A stretch of DNA of 64,000 bases from Reticulitermes speratus. Its lineage: Eukaryota > Arthropoda > Insecta > Blattodea > Rhinotermitidae. The stretch is from positions 21,749,238-21,813,237 of the forward strand of contig JAJKFL010000427.1 in assembly GCA_021186555.1 (NCBI GenBank), read 5' to 3'. Both the position numbers and the translations under genes were made by a program. The first letter of the stretch is position 1. Every line of letters begins with the position of its first letter. Positions 13,537 through 24,442 of the stretch are shown here, piece after piece. The notes beneath the pieces are model-generated. The model did no database searches. It worked only from the letters and a program-made list of their open reading frames with translations, and had not been told where the DNA came from.

Positions 13537-14592
13537 ATGACAGAATGTTTGGAGCAGCGATACTGCATCAAGTTTTGTCAGAAACTTGGGGATACCCAAG
13601 CGGAAACAATCCGCAAAATTCAGCAGGCTTTCGGTAATGATGCAATGGGGGTCACTCAAATTAAAGAGTGGTTCAACCGCTTTAAAGATGGCCGCATGTC
13701 GGCGGACAGTGACCAGCGTTCCGGGAGACCGTCAACGAGCCGAAATGTTGATGTCATTGACAAAGTGCGGACATTGATCATGGAGGACCGTCGTTTGACT
13801 GTCCGGGAAATTGCTGATGAGGTTGGGATCAGCAGAGGTTCCGCAAACACGATTTTAACTGAGGATGTGGGCATGCGAAGAGTGGCGGCAAAATTTGTGC
13901 CCAAGCTGCTTTCGCCGGAGCAGCAACAACTCCGCCTTGAGGTCGCACAGGACATGCTGGAGTGCGCCAACAGGGATCCTGAGTTCCTGAAGACTGTGAT
14001 CACTGGTGACGAGTCGTGGGTATACGGATATGACCCGGAAACCAAGGTCCAGTCGTCACAATGGAAGCATCCAACATCCCCGAGGCCCAAAAAAACACGA
14101 CACGTTCGGAGCAATGTGAAGGTGATACTGACTGTTTTCTTCGATTACCGGGGTGTTGTGCATCATGAGTACGCACCACTAGGCCAAACTGTTAATAAGG
14201 AGTACTACCAAGAAGTCCCCCGTCATCTTCGTGATGCAGTTCGGCGCAAGAGACCGGAGCTGTGGGATGCACGCAACTGGCAGCTGCATCATGAAAATGC
14301 CCCAGCTCATTCATCACACCTGATCCAGGGTTTCCTGGTTAAGCACGGCATTCCGCAGGTTCGCCAGGCTCCCTACTCTCCTGACATGGCTCCTTGTGAT
14401 TTCTGGCTGTTCCTGAGATTGAAGACACCGCTAAAAGGCTCCCGTTTTGACAGCCGCGAGGACATCATACAGAACGCGACGGCGCAGCTGCACACCATTC
14501 CAAAACAAGCATTCCAGAATTGCTTCCAGCGATGGAAGGACCGCTGGGCTAAGTGTGTGGAGTCACAAGGGGCATACTTTGAAGGGGATTAG
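13537..14592 (+). CDS. Mariner transposase, full length, second catalytic Asp replaced by Glu
   Basis: This is a 351-residue cut-and-paste transposase of the D,D34D mariner group, the usual family length. The N-terminal third carries a paired helix-turn-helix: TQIKEWFNRFKDGR around residues 41-54, then SGRPSTS and the second HTH at VREIADEVGISRGSA. Catalytic segments are VITGDESWVYGYD (first Asp) and SPDMAPCDFW (third Asp). The second site reads LHHENAPAH where relatives have LHHDNAPAH; the GAA codon gives Glu, with exactly 34 residues to the last Asp. The ATG at 13,537 gives the standard N-terminus. The open frame implies a young copy, but the D-to-E change probably makes it inactive or weak. 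Confidence 0.95.
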   Translation: MTECLEQRYCIKFCQKLGDTQAETIRKIQQAFGNDAMGVTQIKEWFNRFKDGRMSADSDQRSGRPSTSRNVDVIDKVRTLIMEDRRLTVREIADEVGISRGSANTILTEDVGMRRVAAKFVPKLLSPEQQQLRLEVAQDMLECANRDPEFLKTVITGDESWVYGYDPETKVQSSQWKHPTSPRPKKTRHVRSNVKVILTVFFDYRGVVHHEYAPLGQTVNKEYYQEVPRHLRDAVRRKRPELWDARNWQLHHENAPAHSSHLIQGFLVKHGIPQVRQAPYSPDMAPCDFWLFLRLKTPLKGSRFDSREDIIQNATAQLHTIPKQAFQNCFQRWKDRWAKCVESQGAYFEGD

Positions 14593-14636
14593 GTATTGTA
14601 ACCACCCAGATACAGAACTTTTTTTTCCCGGCCCAA

Positions 14637-14663
14637 GATCGGATACTTTTTGGACAGACCTCG
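14637..14663 (-). repeat. Mariner right terminal inverted repeat
   Basis: Read on the minus strand it begins cgaggtctgtccaaaaagta and mirrors the left end. It is followed outward by the TA duplication at 14,664-14,665. Confidence 0.92.
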
Positions 14664-14665
14664 TA

Positions 14666-15237
14666 TACGGGAACTACAAAGCTACAACTCCAATCGCCAA
14701 CAATTGCGGAAACTCTATGGCATACAGTTTCATAAACACTGTACAAGAACCTCGAGTTTGGAAATTAGGATACAGGCAAAATACCCTCATATCAAATGGC
14801 CGAAAGTGTGGAGGAATATTAATCTAAAAGTTCTACCACACTATATCAAGACGATATGGTATGTAATAATCCATGACATATTACCTACTAAACACAGGCT
14901 ATACAAAATCAACTTACACGCTAATGGCAAGTGCAATTTTTGTCAACAAGACGACACTGTACTCCACAGATACACGACATGCACGGACACCCACCCCATC
15001 TGGATGTGGACGCAGAAGCATATTGATCACTACCTACGTACCAATATTAGAGATATACCAGACGAATGGATTTGCACCCCTGATTTTGAGTTACAACCGA
15101 TACAGAGACATAATGCAACTGTCTGGATACTGGGACAAATGCTATGCTACGTACACAATAATCACAATCTGACAATGAAGGATTATTTGGACTTTCTCAA
15201 ACGAGCACGTTGGAAAGAATATTCTCGCCCGCACTAA
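14666..15237 (+). pseudogene. LINE ORF2 C-terminal part with CCHC zinc segment
   Basis: This is the continuation of the LINE ORF2 after the mariner. An open frame of ~190 codons includes WYVIIHDILPTKHRLYKINL followed by CNFCQQDD and HRYTTC, a CX2C...HX4C arrangement of the zf-RVT type found near the C-terminus of such ORF2 proteins. It ends at TAA (15,235-15,237). The upstream codons continue from the segment EYLRLYFQEQ just left of the mariner. The frame is intact over the whole piece, which suggests that the LINE was not very old when it was split. Confidence 0.82.
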
Positions 15238-15659
15238 TACCAGACATGTTGAACATATTTGGAAGTAATTGACTCCTAATGCGTCGAGATACAAGTACAT
15301 GTGATCATCTCTTCCTCCCGGCATTACGGCTACACACGGATCTACTGGAAGCACACTCATCAACCATTCATTCGTTATCATATGTGTCAATACAACTACC
15401 ATCCTTAAATTGTGAGGTATAAATAGACTATTGTAATTATTTAAGGACAAGGCAAGACTTGGACGGAACAGATTTAATAATGGAAGTTTGTGCTATCAAG
15501 TTTCAAGTTACGAGTCTGTAATAATATGTAAAGCAAGACGACAGGTGCTATGTAATCATTGTAATATTTCTGTCTATATAGTACAGTGTTCCCATTTATG
15601 ATTCTACAGAATGTAAAGAAATAGACAAATACAATTTTTAGAATACCAAAAAAAAAAAA
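15238..15659 (+). other. LINE 3' UTR and poly(A)
   Basis: This non-coding stretch of ~420 bp lies between the ORF2 stop and a run of 13 A at the junction with satellite. It is consistent with the 3' UTR of the LINE. No other feature was seen. Confidence 0.75.
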
Positions 15660-18500
15660 AGCTACACGATTTCTACTCACGTTACGAGAAAAAATATTAT
15701 ATCTCGTTTTGAGTAATCAGAAAGTGTGAAATACATCTTTCCGGTTCTTAAGTATCATGAACAGAGCAATAACACAATCAGGAACTCACACTGTCTGTAA
15801 GGGAAATTAAGTGTACTGTAATTTCAAGCCTTAGGCTTCGTCGTTGATATTACAGGTTTAACACATTTTTTTGCTTTTCAAGCTTCTAAACGGCTGAATT
15901 GTAACTTCTTTGACATTGAGAGTAAACAATTCTTTAGTAATAACATTATGTTCTAAAAGTTGTGTGTGGTGGACGTGAAGTTTCATTTGCAGTATCCATA
16001 TACAGACATTGAGTTTCCGAGTAAAGTTGTTAGATCTTCAAATGGGTTGAGAAGTTCGAAAATATGAATTACAAAATCCGCTTACTTAAGTTTCAAGAAG
16101 TGAGGAATAATACATTTAGGAACTCAAATTAAGTTTAGGAGTAGTTAAGTGTGCTCAAATTTCATCTCTTAGTCATTGACGTTGCGAGAAAACACATTTG
16201 AAATTTTTATGCGTTTTGAGCTTCTAAAACGAAGTCAAAGTTTTTCCTTTAATAGTAAACATTATTTTAGGTATATGATTAGGTTAATGTTACTAGGCCA
16301 GTCTGTCTACCGGGTATTTATATGTGACGTTATTATTGTGGGTTTAAATTGAGGTTAGATAGGTTATTAACTTTAAAGCTACACGATTTCTACTGACGTT
16401 ACGAGAAAAATATCTTATATCTCAGAAAGTGTGAAATACAACTTTCCCGTTCTTAAGATCATGAACAGTGCAATCACACATTCAGGATCTCACATTCTCT
16501 GTAGGAGAAGTTAAGTGTGCTATAATTTCGCCCTTAGTCATTGTCGTTCAAAGTTAGGGTTTTCACATTTTTGCGCTTCATGCTTCTAAACGGCTGAATT
16601 GTAACGTCTTTGACATTAACAGTAAACACATCTTTAGTAATAAAATTATTTTATAAAAGTTGTGTGTGGTGGACGTAAAGTTTCATTTGCAGTATCCAAA
16701 TATAGACAGTGAATTTCCGAGTAAAGATGTTAGATCTTCTCATGGGTTGAGAAGTTCGAAAATGTGAATTACAAAATCCGCGTACTTAAGTTTCAAAAAG
16801 CGAGGTATACTACATTTAGGAACTCAAATTGACTGTAGGAGTAGTTAAGTGTGCTCAAATTTCATCTTTTAGTCATTGACGTTGCGAGAAAACACATTTG
16901 AAATTTTTATGCATTTTCAGCTTCTAAAACGAAGTCAACGTTTTTTACTTTAATAGTAAATATTATTTTGGGTATATGATTAGGATAATGTTACGAAGCC
17001 AGTGTGTTTACTGGGCATATATATGTGACGTTACTATTGTGCGTTTAAGTTGAAGTTAGATCGGTTATTGACTTTAAAGCTACACGATTTGTACTAAAGT
17101 TACGACAAAAAATATATCTCGTGTTGAAAAATCAGAAAGTGTGAAATACAACAATCCTGTTCTTAAGTATCATGAACCGAGAAATAACAAATTCAGGAAC
17201 TCACATTGTCTGTAGGAGAAGTTAAGTGTGCTATAATTTCAACCCTTAGACTTTTTCGTTCAAAGTATAGGGTTTTGATATTTTTTGCTTTTCATGCATC
17301 TAACTTGTAACTTGTAACATTGTAACTTCTTTGACATTAACAGTAAACACATCTTTAGTAATAAAATTATGTTCTGAAAGTCGTGTGTGGTGGACATAAT
17401 ATTTAATTTGCAGTAACCAAATATACACATTGAAGTTCCGAGTAAAGTTGTTAGATCTTCTCATGGATTGAGAAGTTCGAAAAAGTGAATTACAAAATCC
17501 GCGTACTTAAGTTTCAAAAATTGAGGAATAATACATTTAGGAACTCAAATTGCCTGTAGGAGTAGTTAAGTGTGTTCAAATTTCATCTCTTAGACATTGA
17601 AGTTGCGAGAAAACACATTTGAAATTTTTATGAGTTTTGAGCTTCTAAAACGAAGTCAACGATTTTTACTTTAATAGTAAACATTATTTTGGGTACATGA
17701 TAAGGTTAATGTTACGAACCCAGTCTGTCTACCGGGTATTTATATGTGACGTTATTATTGTGGGTTCAAGTTGAGGTTAGATCGGTTATTGACTTTTAAA
17801 GCTAAACGTTTTCTACTGAAGTAAAGAGAAAAATATTATATCTTATTTCTCAGAAAGTGTGAAAAACAACTTTCCCGTTCTTAAGTATCATGAACAGAGC
17901 AATAACACTTTCAGGATCTCACATTGTCTGTAGGAGAAGTTAAGTGTGCTATAATTTCAACAAAGACATTGTCGTTCAAAGTTAGGGTTTTCAAATTTTT
18001 TGCGTTTCATGCTTCTAAACGGCTAAATTGTAACTTCTTTGACATTAACAGTAAACACATCTTTAGTAAAAAATCATGTTCTAAAAGTTGTATGTGTTGG
18101 ACGTAATGTTTCATTTGCAGTAACCAAATATAAACATTGAAGTTCCGAGTAAATTTGTTAGATCTTGTCATGGGTTGAGAAGTTCGAAAATGTGAATTAC
18201 AAAATCCGCGTACTTAAGTTTCAAAAAGTGAGGAATAATACATAAGAACTCAAATTGACTGCAGGAGTAGTTAAGTGTGCTCAAATTTCATCTTTTAGTC
18301 ATTGACGTTGCGAGAAAACACATTTGAAATTTTTATGCATTTTCAGCTTCTAAAACGAAGACAAAGGTTTTTACTTTAATAGTAAACAGTATTTTGGGTA
18401 TATGATTAGGGTAATGCTACGAAGCCAGTCTGTCTACCGGGTATTTGTATGTGACGTTACTATTGTGGTTTTAAGTTGAGGTTAGATCGGTTATTGACTT
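15660..18500 (+). repeat. Satellite B: ~710-bp dimeric higher-order units
   Basis: After the LINE the satellite returns in a diverged form. The landmark gctacacgattt lies near 15,660, 16,378 and 17,079, with gctaaacgttttct near 17,799, giving a period of ~700-720 bp. Within each period two related but distinct half-units alternate. One carries tgtgtgtggtggacgt and gggttgagaagttcg, and the other carries taccgggtatttatatgtg. Both carry an extra segment, aactcaaattgactgtagga, absent from satellite A. This is a simple higher-order repeat, usually a sign of homogenisation by unequal exchange. The copies differ by many substitutions. Confidence 0.93.
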
Positions 18501-19745
18501 TTAAATCTTTAATTACATCAAATATAAACGAAACTACTAGACAGTCTGGTGTTGTAACATTAACCTAATCTTATACCCACAATAATGTTGTTTACTGATA
18601 AAGTAAGAATTCTTTCAAACCAGCGTTTTTTAAGCTCAAAACGCGTAAAAATTTCAAATCTGTCTTCTCGTAACGTCAATGTCTAAGAACTTAAATTTTA
18701 GCACACTTATCTTCTCCTACAGACAATTTGAGTTCCTGAATGTATTATTCCTTTTATAGTGATACTAAAATAAGCGAAAGTATTATTTCACTATTTATGA
18801 TTACTCAACATATGAGACAATATATTTACTCGTAACGTCAGTAGATTTCGTGCAGTTTTAATAGTCGATATTCATTCTTACCTCAAATTAATCCAAAATA
18901 ATTTCATCATGTATAAACGAAACTAGTAGACAGTCTGGTGTCATAACATTATGCTAATCTTATAACCACAATAATGTTGTTTACTGTTAAAGTAAGAACT
19001 GTTTCAATTCAATGTTTTAGAAGTTTAAAACGCGTAAAAATTTCAAATGTTTTTTCTCGTAACGTCGTCTATGAAATGAAATTTTAGTACACATATCTTC
19101 TCCTACAGCCAATTTGAGTTCCTGAATGTATCATTCCTCTTGTAATGATACTAAAGTAAGCGAAAGTTGTATTTCACTATTTCTGATTACTCAACATATG
19201 AGACATATATTTTTACTCGTAACGTCAGTAGATTTCGTGCACCTTTAATAGTCATTAATCGTTCTTACCTGAACTTAAACCAAAATAATGACATCATATA
19301 TAATCATAAATACTAGACAGGTTGGTGTCGTAACATTAACCTAATCTTATACACACAATAATGTTGTTTACTGTTAAAGTAAGAATTGTTTCAATTCAGG
19401 GTTTTAGAAGCTCAAAACGCGTAAAAATTTCAAATGTGTTTTCTCGTAACGTCAACGTCTAAGACCTGAAATTTTAGTACACATATCTTCTCCTGCAGCC
19501 AATTTGAGTATCTGAATGTATTATTCCTCTTTTAATGATACTGAAGTACGCGAAAGTTTTATTTCACTATTTCTGATTACTCGGCATATGTGACATTATA
19601 TTTTTACTCGTAACGTCAGTAGATTTCGTTAAGTTTTAATAGTCGATATTCGTTCTTACCTTTACTTAAATCCAAAATAATTACATCATATTAAACAATA
19701 CTACTAGACAGTCTGATGTCGTAACATTAACCTAATCTGATAAAT
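18501..19745 (-). repeat. Satellite C: inverted ~388-bp monomers
   Basis: From ~18,505 the same satellite runs in the opposite orientation: cgtaacgtcagtagattt, the reverse of the A/B landmark, lies at 18,831, 19,218 and 19,609. Monomers of ~388 bp carry both the extra segment of B (reverse: cttctcctacagacaatttg) and the A2-type words accagtctg and caacattattgtg. The array fades out near 19,745 at a partial monomer. C therefore looks intermediate between A2 and B. Confidence 0.92.
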
Positions 19746-20780
19746 ACCACACAGTGTTGGTCATTGTCAGTACAAGAATCAATAATGAAATTACCCATGC
19801 CAATTAATTTTTTAACTGCATTTACAAAAGTAAACTTTTCTTGAAAATGTTTAATTACCAGAATCATAAAATGAGGTAGCTGATCCTGTGCCACATAATA
19901 TTTTTAGGATGTATACGTGTGCTGTCAACATGTAAAGATATTATACCTGCCATGTCAGTTAATTTTATCATATTTTTAGTAATAGAAAATGAAGTTTTTT
20001 ATTTCTTTTATTGCTCTTATTATTTATTGGTCTTATTTCAACCATAATATTGGGTATTATAATACAGTAACTAGACAAAATTATTTGCTGTTGAGTTTGC
20101 AAATTGACAGTGCTGGCTGCTGTCACCATCGTCACATCCTGCTGTAGTAGTTTATTTCTTTATTCCATGTGGGTAGACAGACACCAGTGAAGTTAGAAAA
20201 TAACTGCACACATTGAACAGAAAAATGTAAAAATTACAGCTTTCTTAGATGTCATCTGGTAAAAATTTACTGATTGCGTCACATCCCAGAAGACAGTAAT
20301 CTTTGTAGTTACAGTTGTGAGAATCTAAAATCCCACAGAATTTTGTGATTCATTTTACTTTAAATAGCACTGTTAGTGCCAATTTAAACACAAAGTTATG
20401 TATTATTAGGCTACTTCAAATGAAGGGCTACATAGGCCATAGAAATGTAATTTTGTAACTTATTGAGGGCTTCCAACCAGAGGGGCCTATCAACTAACTT
20501 TTCAGAATTGACTGTCACTGGGAACTTTGGTGCACAATGTAAGACTATTAGGTATTGCAGCTACATATGCTGGTAAAAAGCTATATACCTGTGACGTGAA
20601 AGAAATAATCCAGTCTTTAGACAGAGACGTTTCGAATAAATATGTTTGAACAATACGCCACTGTTTTTCAAGCGAAATATATGCCATCTTAAAATATGCA
20701 TGTGAGAATATAAAAAGGGCTTATAGACATAAGTCTGTAGGAAATGTAATAGGATACTGTAGGTTAGCTTATCTGAATGA
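19746..20780. other. Non-satellite AT-rich DNA, no gene seen
   Basis: This ~1 kb has no satellite, no long ORF and no recognisable element. Short ORFs (for example 20,502-20,687) show no coding character. Confidence 0.6.
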
Positions 20781-20792
20781 CAACTACAATGA

Positions 20793-20885
20793 GTACATTC
20801 AAGTCAGTCTTTTATTTACATACATACAGGTTGGTATTCGAGTCAGTCTTATACGTATGTACAGGTTGGTACTGGTGTACCAAGG
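20793..20885. repeat. Imperfect tandem duplication, ~45 bp unit
   Basis: The block from gtcagtcttttatttacata to acaggttggta is repeated next to itself as gtcagtcttatacgtatgta to acaggttggta. It sits immediately before a GC-rich block. Confidence 0.6.
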
Positions 20886-21610
20886 GTATGAATGTTGAGA
20901 TGAATACGGCGCAGCGGCCGTGCTTGTGGGTCCTCAGTAGCCGGCGCCTGGCCACCGTGGTCCCTTCCAAAATAACCCTGCTCGCACGAGGGAGCAGAGT
21001 GGTTTAGTCTTGGACGCACTCAACTCCAATGAGGATCGGCCAGTAGCCGGTACTCTACTCCAGTGAGGTCGGCCAGTGGCCGGGTGCTGCGCGAATGTAG
21101 TGCGCAGTGGTGGTGAGCACGGTAGTGCTGTAGCGGTGCAGAGCCGGAAAGCTCTGGTAAGTCTCGGCGGCTGGCTGTGGCCAGTGAAGAGCCGGAGCAC
21201 TCAGACGAGTCTCGGTAGCTAGCTGAGCAGCGTAATGGCAGTCAGGACTAAGCGCTGGATGCCGAGTGCTGCGGTCCGCCAACCAACCAACCAAACTGCT
21301 AACTAAGGGCGGAGACTTGCGCGGAGCGCAAGTCGACGTCCCTTGATCTGTTTAGCCATACCTGCGTTTTACCGCATTGCTGGACTCAATAACAGACTCT
21401 TAATTCTGAACTGGGGATTTTGCTTACGCTAACAAATTTAGGGTCTCGATTAAGTCGGGACCAGGCACACCAAAGGCTACAGCTCCAAGATCGAATAGTT
21501 TTTCCAAGTGGGGGGAATACTTTGGTTGGATGGCTCTCTGGGATTTGAACCCAGAGTGGCATTTTTACAAATAATGTCACCAAGGATCTAAAACCTAGAA
21601 ACGAATAATT
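20886..21610 (-). repeat. GC-rich block with short tandem repeats and a tRNA-like T-arm
   Basis: Composition jumps to GC-rich. On the minus strand two nested imperfect tandem pairs are visible: ~33-bp units starting ccggccactggccga / ccggctactggccga, and ~45-bp units around ccgagactcgtctgag / ccgagacttaccagag. At 21,541-21,551 (minus) lies ggttcaaatcc, a perfect polymerase III B-box, inside a T-arm-like hairpin ctggg/cccag followed by an acceptor-like agagcca. No matching 5' half or A-box was convincing. This could be a SINE, the far end of the adjacent LINE, or part of an LTR element. There is no coding potential. Confidence 0.45.
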
Positions 21611-21827
21611 TAGTCCTACCGGGGGGGGGGGGGGTGCGGGCCGTGCCCCGACTTTGTGTTATACCCTGGCATTCACCTTAGAACTGAGGAAAATCACGGA
21701 AAACCTCAGTCAGGGTATTCGGAATGCGCCTAATTTTAGGTGCAGTGTCTGTTGGCCACTAAGGGCCTCGACACATTCACTGACCCATCCCCGTAGCTTG
21801 CGCTAGACGGCCTGGATCAGCCCTCGG

Positions 21828-24442
21828 TCAGCGCAGATATCTGCCGAGTTGCTGGGTTAAGGGGTTCCCCACACCAGCCAACCTAGAGTCGAAGCTCTCG
21901 GTTAGAACTCTGATGTGATCAGCAAAGAGAGGAACTCCCAAATCCTCGTGAATTTGCACGCTACTCATGTACCAAGGTGCACCAGTAGCAATGCGAAGGC
22001 ACTTGGATTGAATAACCTGCAGTTTTCTGAGGTGGGTGCAGGCCGCAGACCTCCAAATGGGGCACGCATAGTCCATCATGGGCCGTATGAGCTGCTTATA
22101 CAGCAGAACCCCGTTCCTGATGGACAGGCCGCTTCTCCTGTGAAGGAGAGAGCTAAGCAGACCCAGTCGTTTGGCAGCTTTCTTTTTGACCTGGACGATG
22201 TGAGGCGACCAGGTCATCCGTGTATCAAGGATCACTCCCAGATAACGGGCTGTGTCTACCCACTGGATTGGCTCTCCTAGGAACTGCACCGGTCGAGGCT
22301 TGGAGGACCTCCATCCTGCCTTCGCAAAGAGCATAGCATTGCTCTTTGAGACATTGATGGCGATCCTCCACGCCTTCAACCATCTCTCTAGATCACTGAG
22401 GTATGCTTCTAGGTAGCTAACAAGCAGAGCCGGGCTGCGGGACGTGGCAATGATTGCCGTGTCATCCGCGTACAATGCCAGCTCGACGTGGCGGGAAGGG
22501 ACGGGCATGTCATTGACATACAGACTGAACAAGACAGGAGAGATTAGTCCCCCCTGTGCTACGCCAGCCTGCATGTCACGACGGGAGGATATGGCCGTTT
22601 GGAAGGACGCTTCGAACGTCCTGTTGTAAAGGTAGGAGGATATGGTTTTGACCAGATAGGAGGGGAAGTTAAGGGTCGTAAGCTTGAAGAGGAGACCTTC
22701 GACCCAAACAGTGTCGAAAGCCTTAGCCACGTCGAGAAAGACTGCGCCTGTTAGCCGCTTCTCACCAAAGATTCTGGTCACCCTTTCGACAAGGCGGGCT
22801 AGCTGGAGAGAGGTGCTATGTTTGGGTCTGAATCCAAACTGCTCGTCTCGAAGAAGCCCGCGCCCGCTTACTTCACTTAAGATCCTACTAAGTAGGATCT
22901 TCTCGAACAACTTGCCGATGGTGTCCAGAAGACTTATGGGACGATAGGAAGAGGGAAGCGCTGGGTCCTTCCCGGGTTTCAGTATGGAAACAATGCGGAC
23001 ATGCTTCCACACCGATGGGAAGTACTGCGCTAGGAGAGCAGCGTTGAATATGGCAGCAAGGAGAGAGACAGCTGGCTGCGGAAGGTGCTTCAGTGCCCTG
23101 TTCGGTATACCGTTTGGGCCCGGAGCCTTGCTGGCCTTGAGACCCCGGATAGCATCCTGAACCTCCGCGGGGTTGGTTAATTTGGGCTCGCTTGCAGGTG
23201 CATAAGAGTATGCTTGCAGCGCCTCGCCAACCATCTCAATAACTGCCGGATCCGACGGGTCGTTTACCGGCTGAAACTGAGCCTCAAGACTGTCCGCCAG
23301 GGCTTCGGCTTTCTCAGAGTCTGAGAGAGCAGGCCCGCCCTGCGTGACCAGGGGTGGAGAGGGAGTGGGCACTCTCATCACCCGCTTTGTCATCTTCCAC
23401 AGCGATTGGTCCTCGGGATCTAGGCTTTCCAGTGTGGCACCCCACTGCTCATTCCGCCACTCGTTTAGCTGAAGGCGGTTGACCTCAGCTTTTAAAGCAG
23501 GGTCCCTCGTGGTTTGCCACTCCCTCCTCAACCGGTTTTTCAGGCGTATTTCATCCTGTATACGTGCCGGTATTGGGGGCCGCGGGTCGGTTCGAAGGCG
23601 TCTCCTGGGGGCTGACGCTGCTAGTGCCTCAGTGATAGCGCTGGACACCTCCTCCACACACGTGTCGATTTCCACCCCGCTACGGAGTTTCGGGGAGGGC
23701 GGAAGTCTGTCCTCCAGGCAGGCCTGGAATTTGACCCAATCGGTCCGTCTGAAGTCCGGGCGGTCCAGGAGGTTAAGAAAGGATGATCGACATTTAGTGT
23801 CGATCAGTACAGGCAAGTGGTCTGAGCTTAGTACAGAGCACGTTGTCAGATGCACTGGGATGACTAGGTTTTTAGTGATTGCTATGTCTAGGACATCAGG
23901 GGTAGCAGAGGAATTGTATGGGATAGTGGTGGGTGTTTCCGGCCCATAAATCAAACACGAATGATCGTTGGCGTAGTGACGAAGGTGCCTGCCCCTTGTC
24001 GTGATTAGCCTAGAATTCCAGTCCGCGTGCTTGGCGTTCAGGTCCCCCTCAGGCACGCAGACAAATCCGCTTCGATTAGGGGCCGGGAAGGCGAAAGGTA
24101 AGCCGCCAGGATTTTCAGCGGTCCACTTGCCAACATAACATGTATGGCAGTTGCCTCCAACTGGGTCAGGCCGGGGATGGGTATAGCGTAGTGGTCTATA
24201 CCCCGGCGGACCAGTATAGCTGTTCCGCCGCCCTCTGTAGGCCGGTCTGTACGGTGGCAAACATAGTTTGCGAGCCGAAAGACTTGCCCTGATCTGAGAT
24301 GGGTTTCAGTCAGGAGGCATATGTCAACCCCGTGTTTACCAAGGAAGTGATCCAGCTCCATCTTTCTGCCGCGCACGCCATCGGCGTTCCAGCAGGCCAG
24401 CCGTAGTGCCCTCACACTGTGCGCTTTAGGGTGTGCTACCAT
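21828..24442 (-). pseudogene. Jockey LINE ORF2: endonuclease plus reverse transcriptase, one frameshift
   Basis: The endonuclease starts at the ATG at 24,442 with CWNADGV and LLTETHL (catalytic Glu), then runs into a stop at ~24,038. The second frame takes over with GDLNAKHADW, SSDHLPV and the whole RT: KAPGPNGIPN, YRPISLLDTIGKLFEKI, motif A FLDVAKAFDTV, motif B QGGLISPVLF, motif C YADD, and thumb ARYLGVILD. The catalytic residues of both domains are present. The single lesion near 24,040-24,060 also seems to lack several codons between the endonuclease halves, so it is a small deletion rather than a one-base slip. The C-terminus at 21,828 is the normal Jockey end. Apart from this lesion the RT frame is open for over 780 codons. 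Confidence 0.92.

Larger units (their letters stand above)
13332..14663 (+). mobile_element. Complete mariner element, 1,332 bp
   Basis: The element is bounded by inverted repeats beginning cgagggctgtccaaaaagta on the left and, read inward, cgaggtctgtccaaaaagta on the right. The length is typical of mariner. It contains one uninterrupted transposase ORF. It lies inside the L1/Tx1-like LINE with TA duplicated, and the LINE reading frame is rejoined when it is removed. Base composition is GC-richer than the LINE and satellite around it, which fits a later arrival. Confidence 0.96.
10474..15659 (+). mobile_element. 5'-truncated L1/Tx1-like LINE, split by a mariner
   Basis: The satellite stops after gaaatttttaa and a different, GC-richer sequence runs to a poly(A) of 13 at ~15,647-15,659, after which satellite resumes. 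Inside, in order, are an apurinic-type endonuclease, a reverse transcriptase and a C-terminal CCHC zinc segment, the ORF2 order of the L1/Tx1 group. Only ~160 bp precede the endonuclease, so ORF1 is missing or reduced to its tail. The mariner at 13,332-14,663 is a later insertion. Removing it and one TA restores codon continuity. No target duplication is visible because the two satellite flanks are out of register. Confidence 0.9.

Noticed and set aside
13392-14114. Other ORFs overlapping the mariner on both strands
   Set aside because: They are shadows of the transposase frame.
1-19745. CRISPR-like reading of the regularly spaced repeats
   Set aside because: The units are contiguous ~350-bp monomers without unique spacers, and the genome is eukaryotic.
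21527-21556. LTR primer-binding site starting TGG
   Set aside because: tRNA similarity extends through the whole T-arm, no TG...CA terminal repeat ends before it, and no gag-pol follows. A tRNA-derived sequence is simpler.
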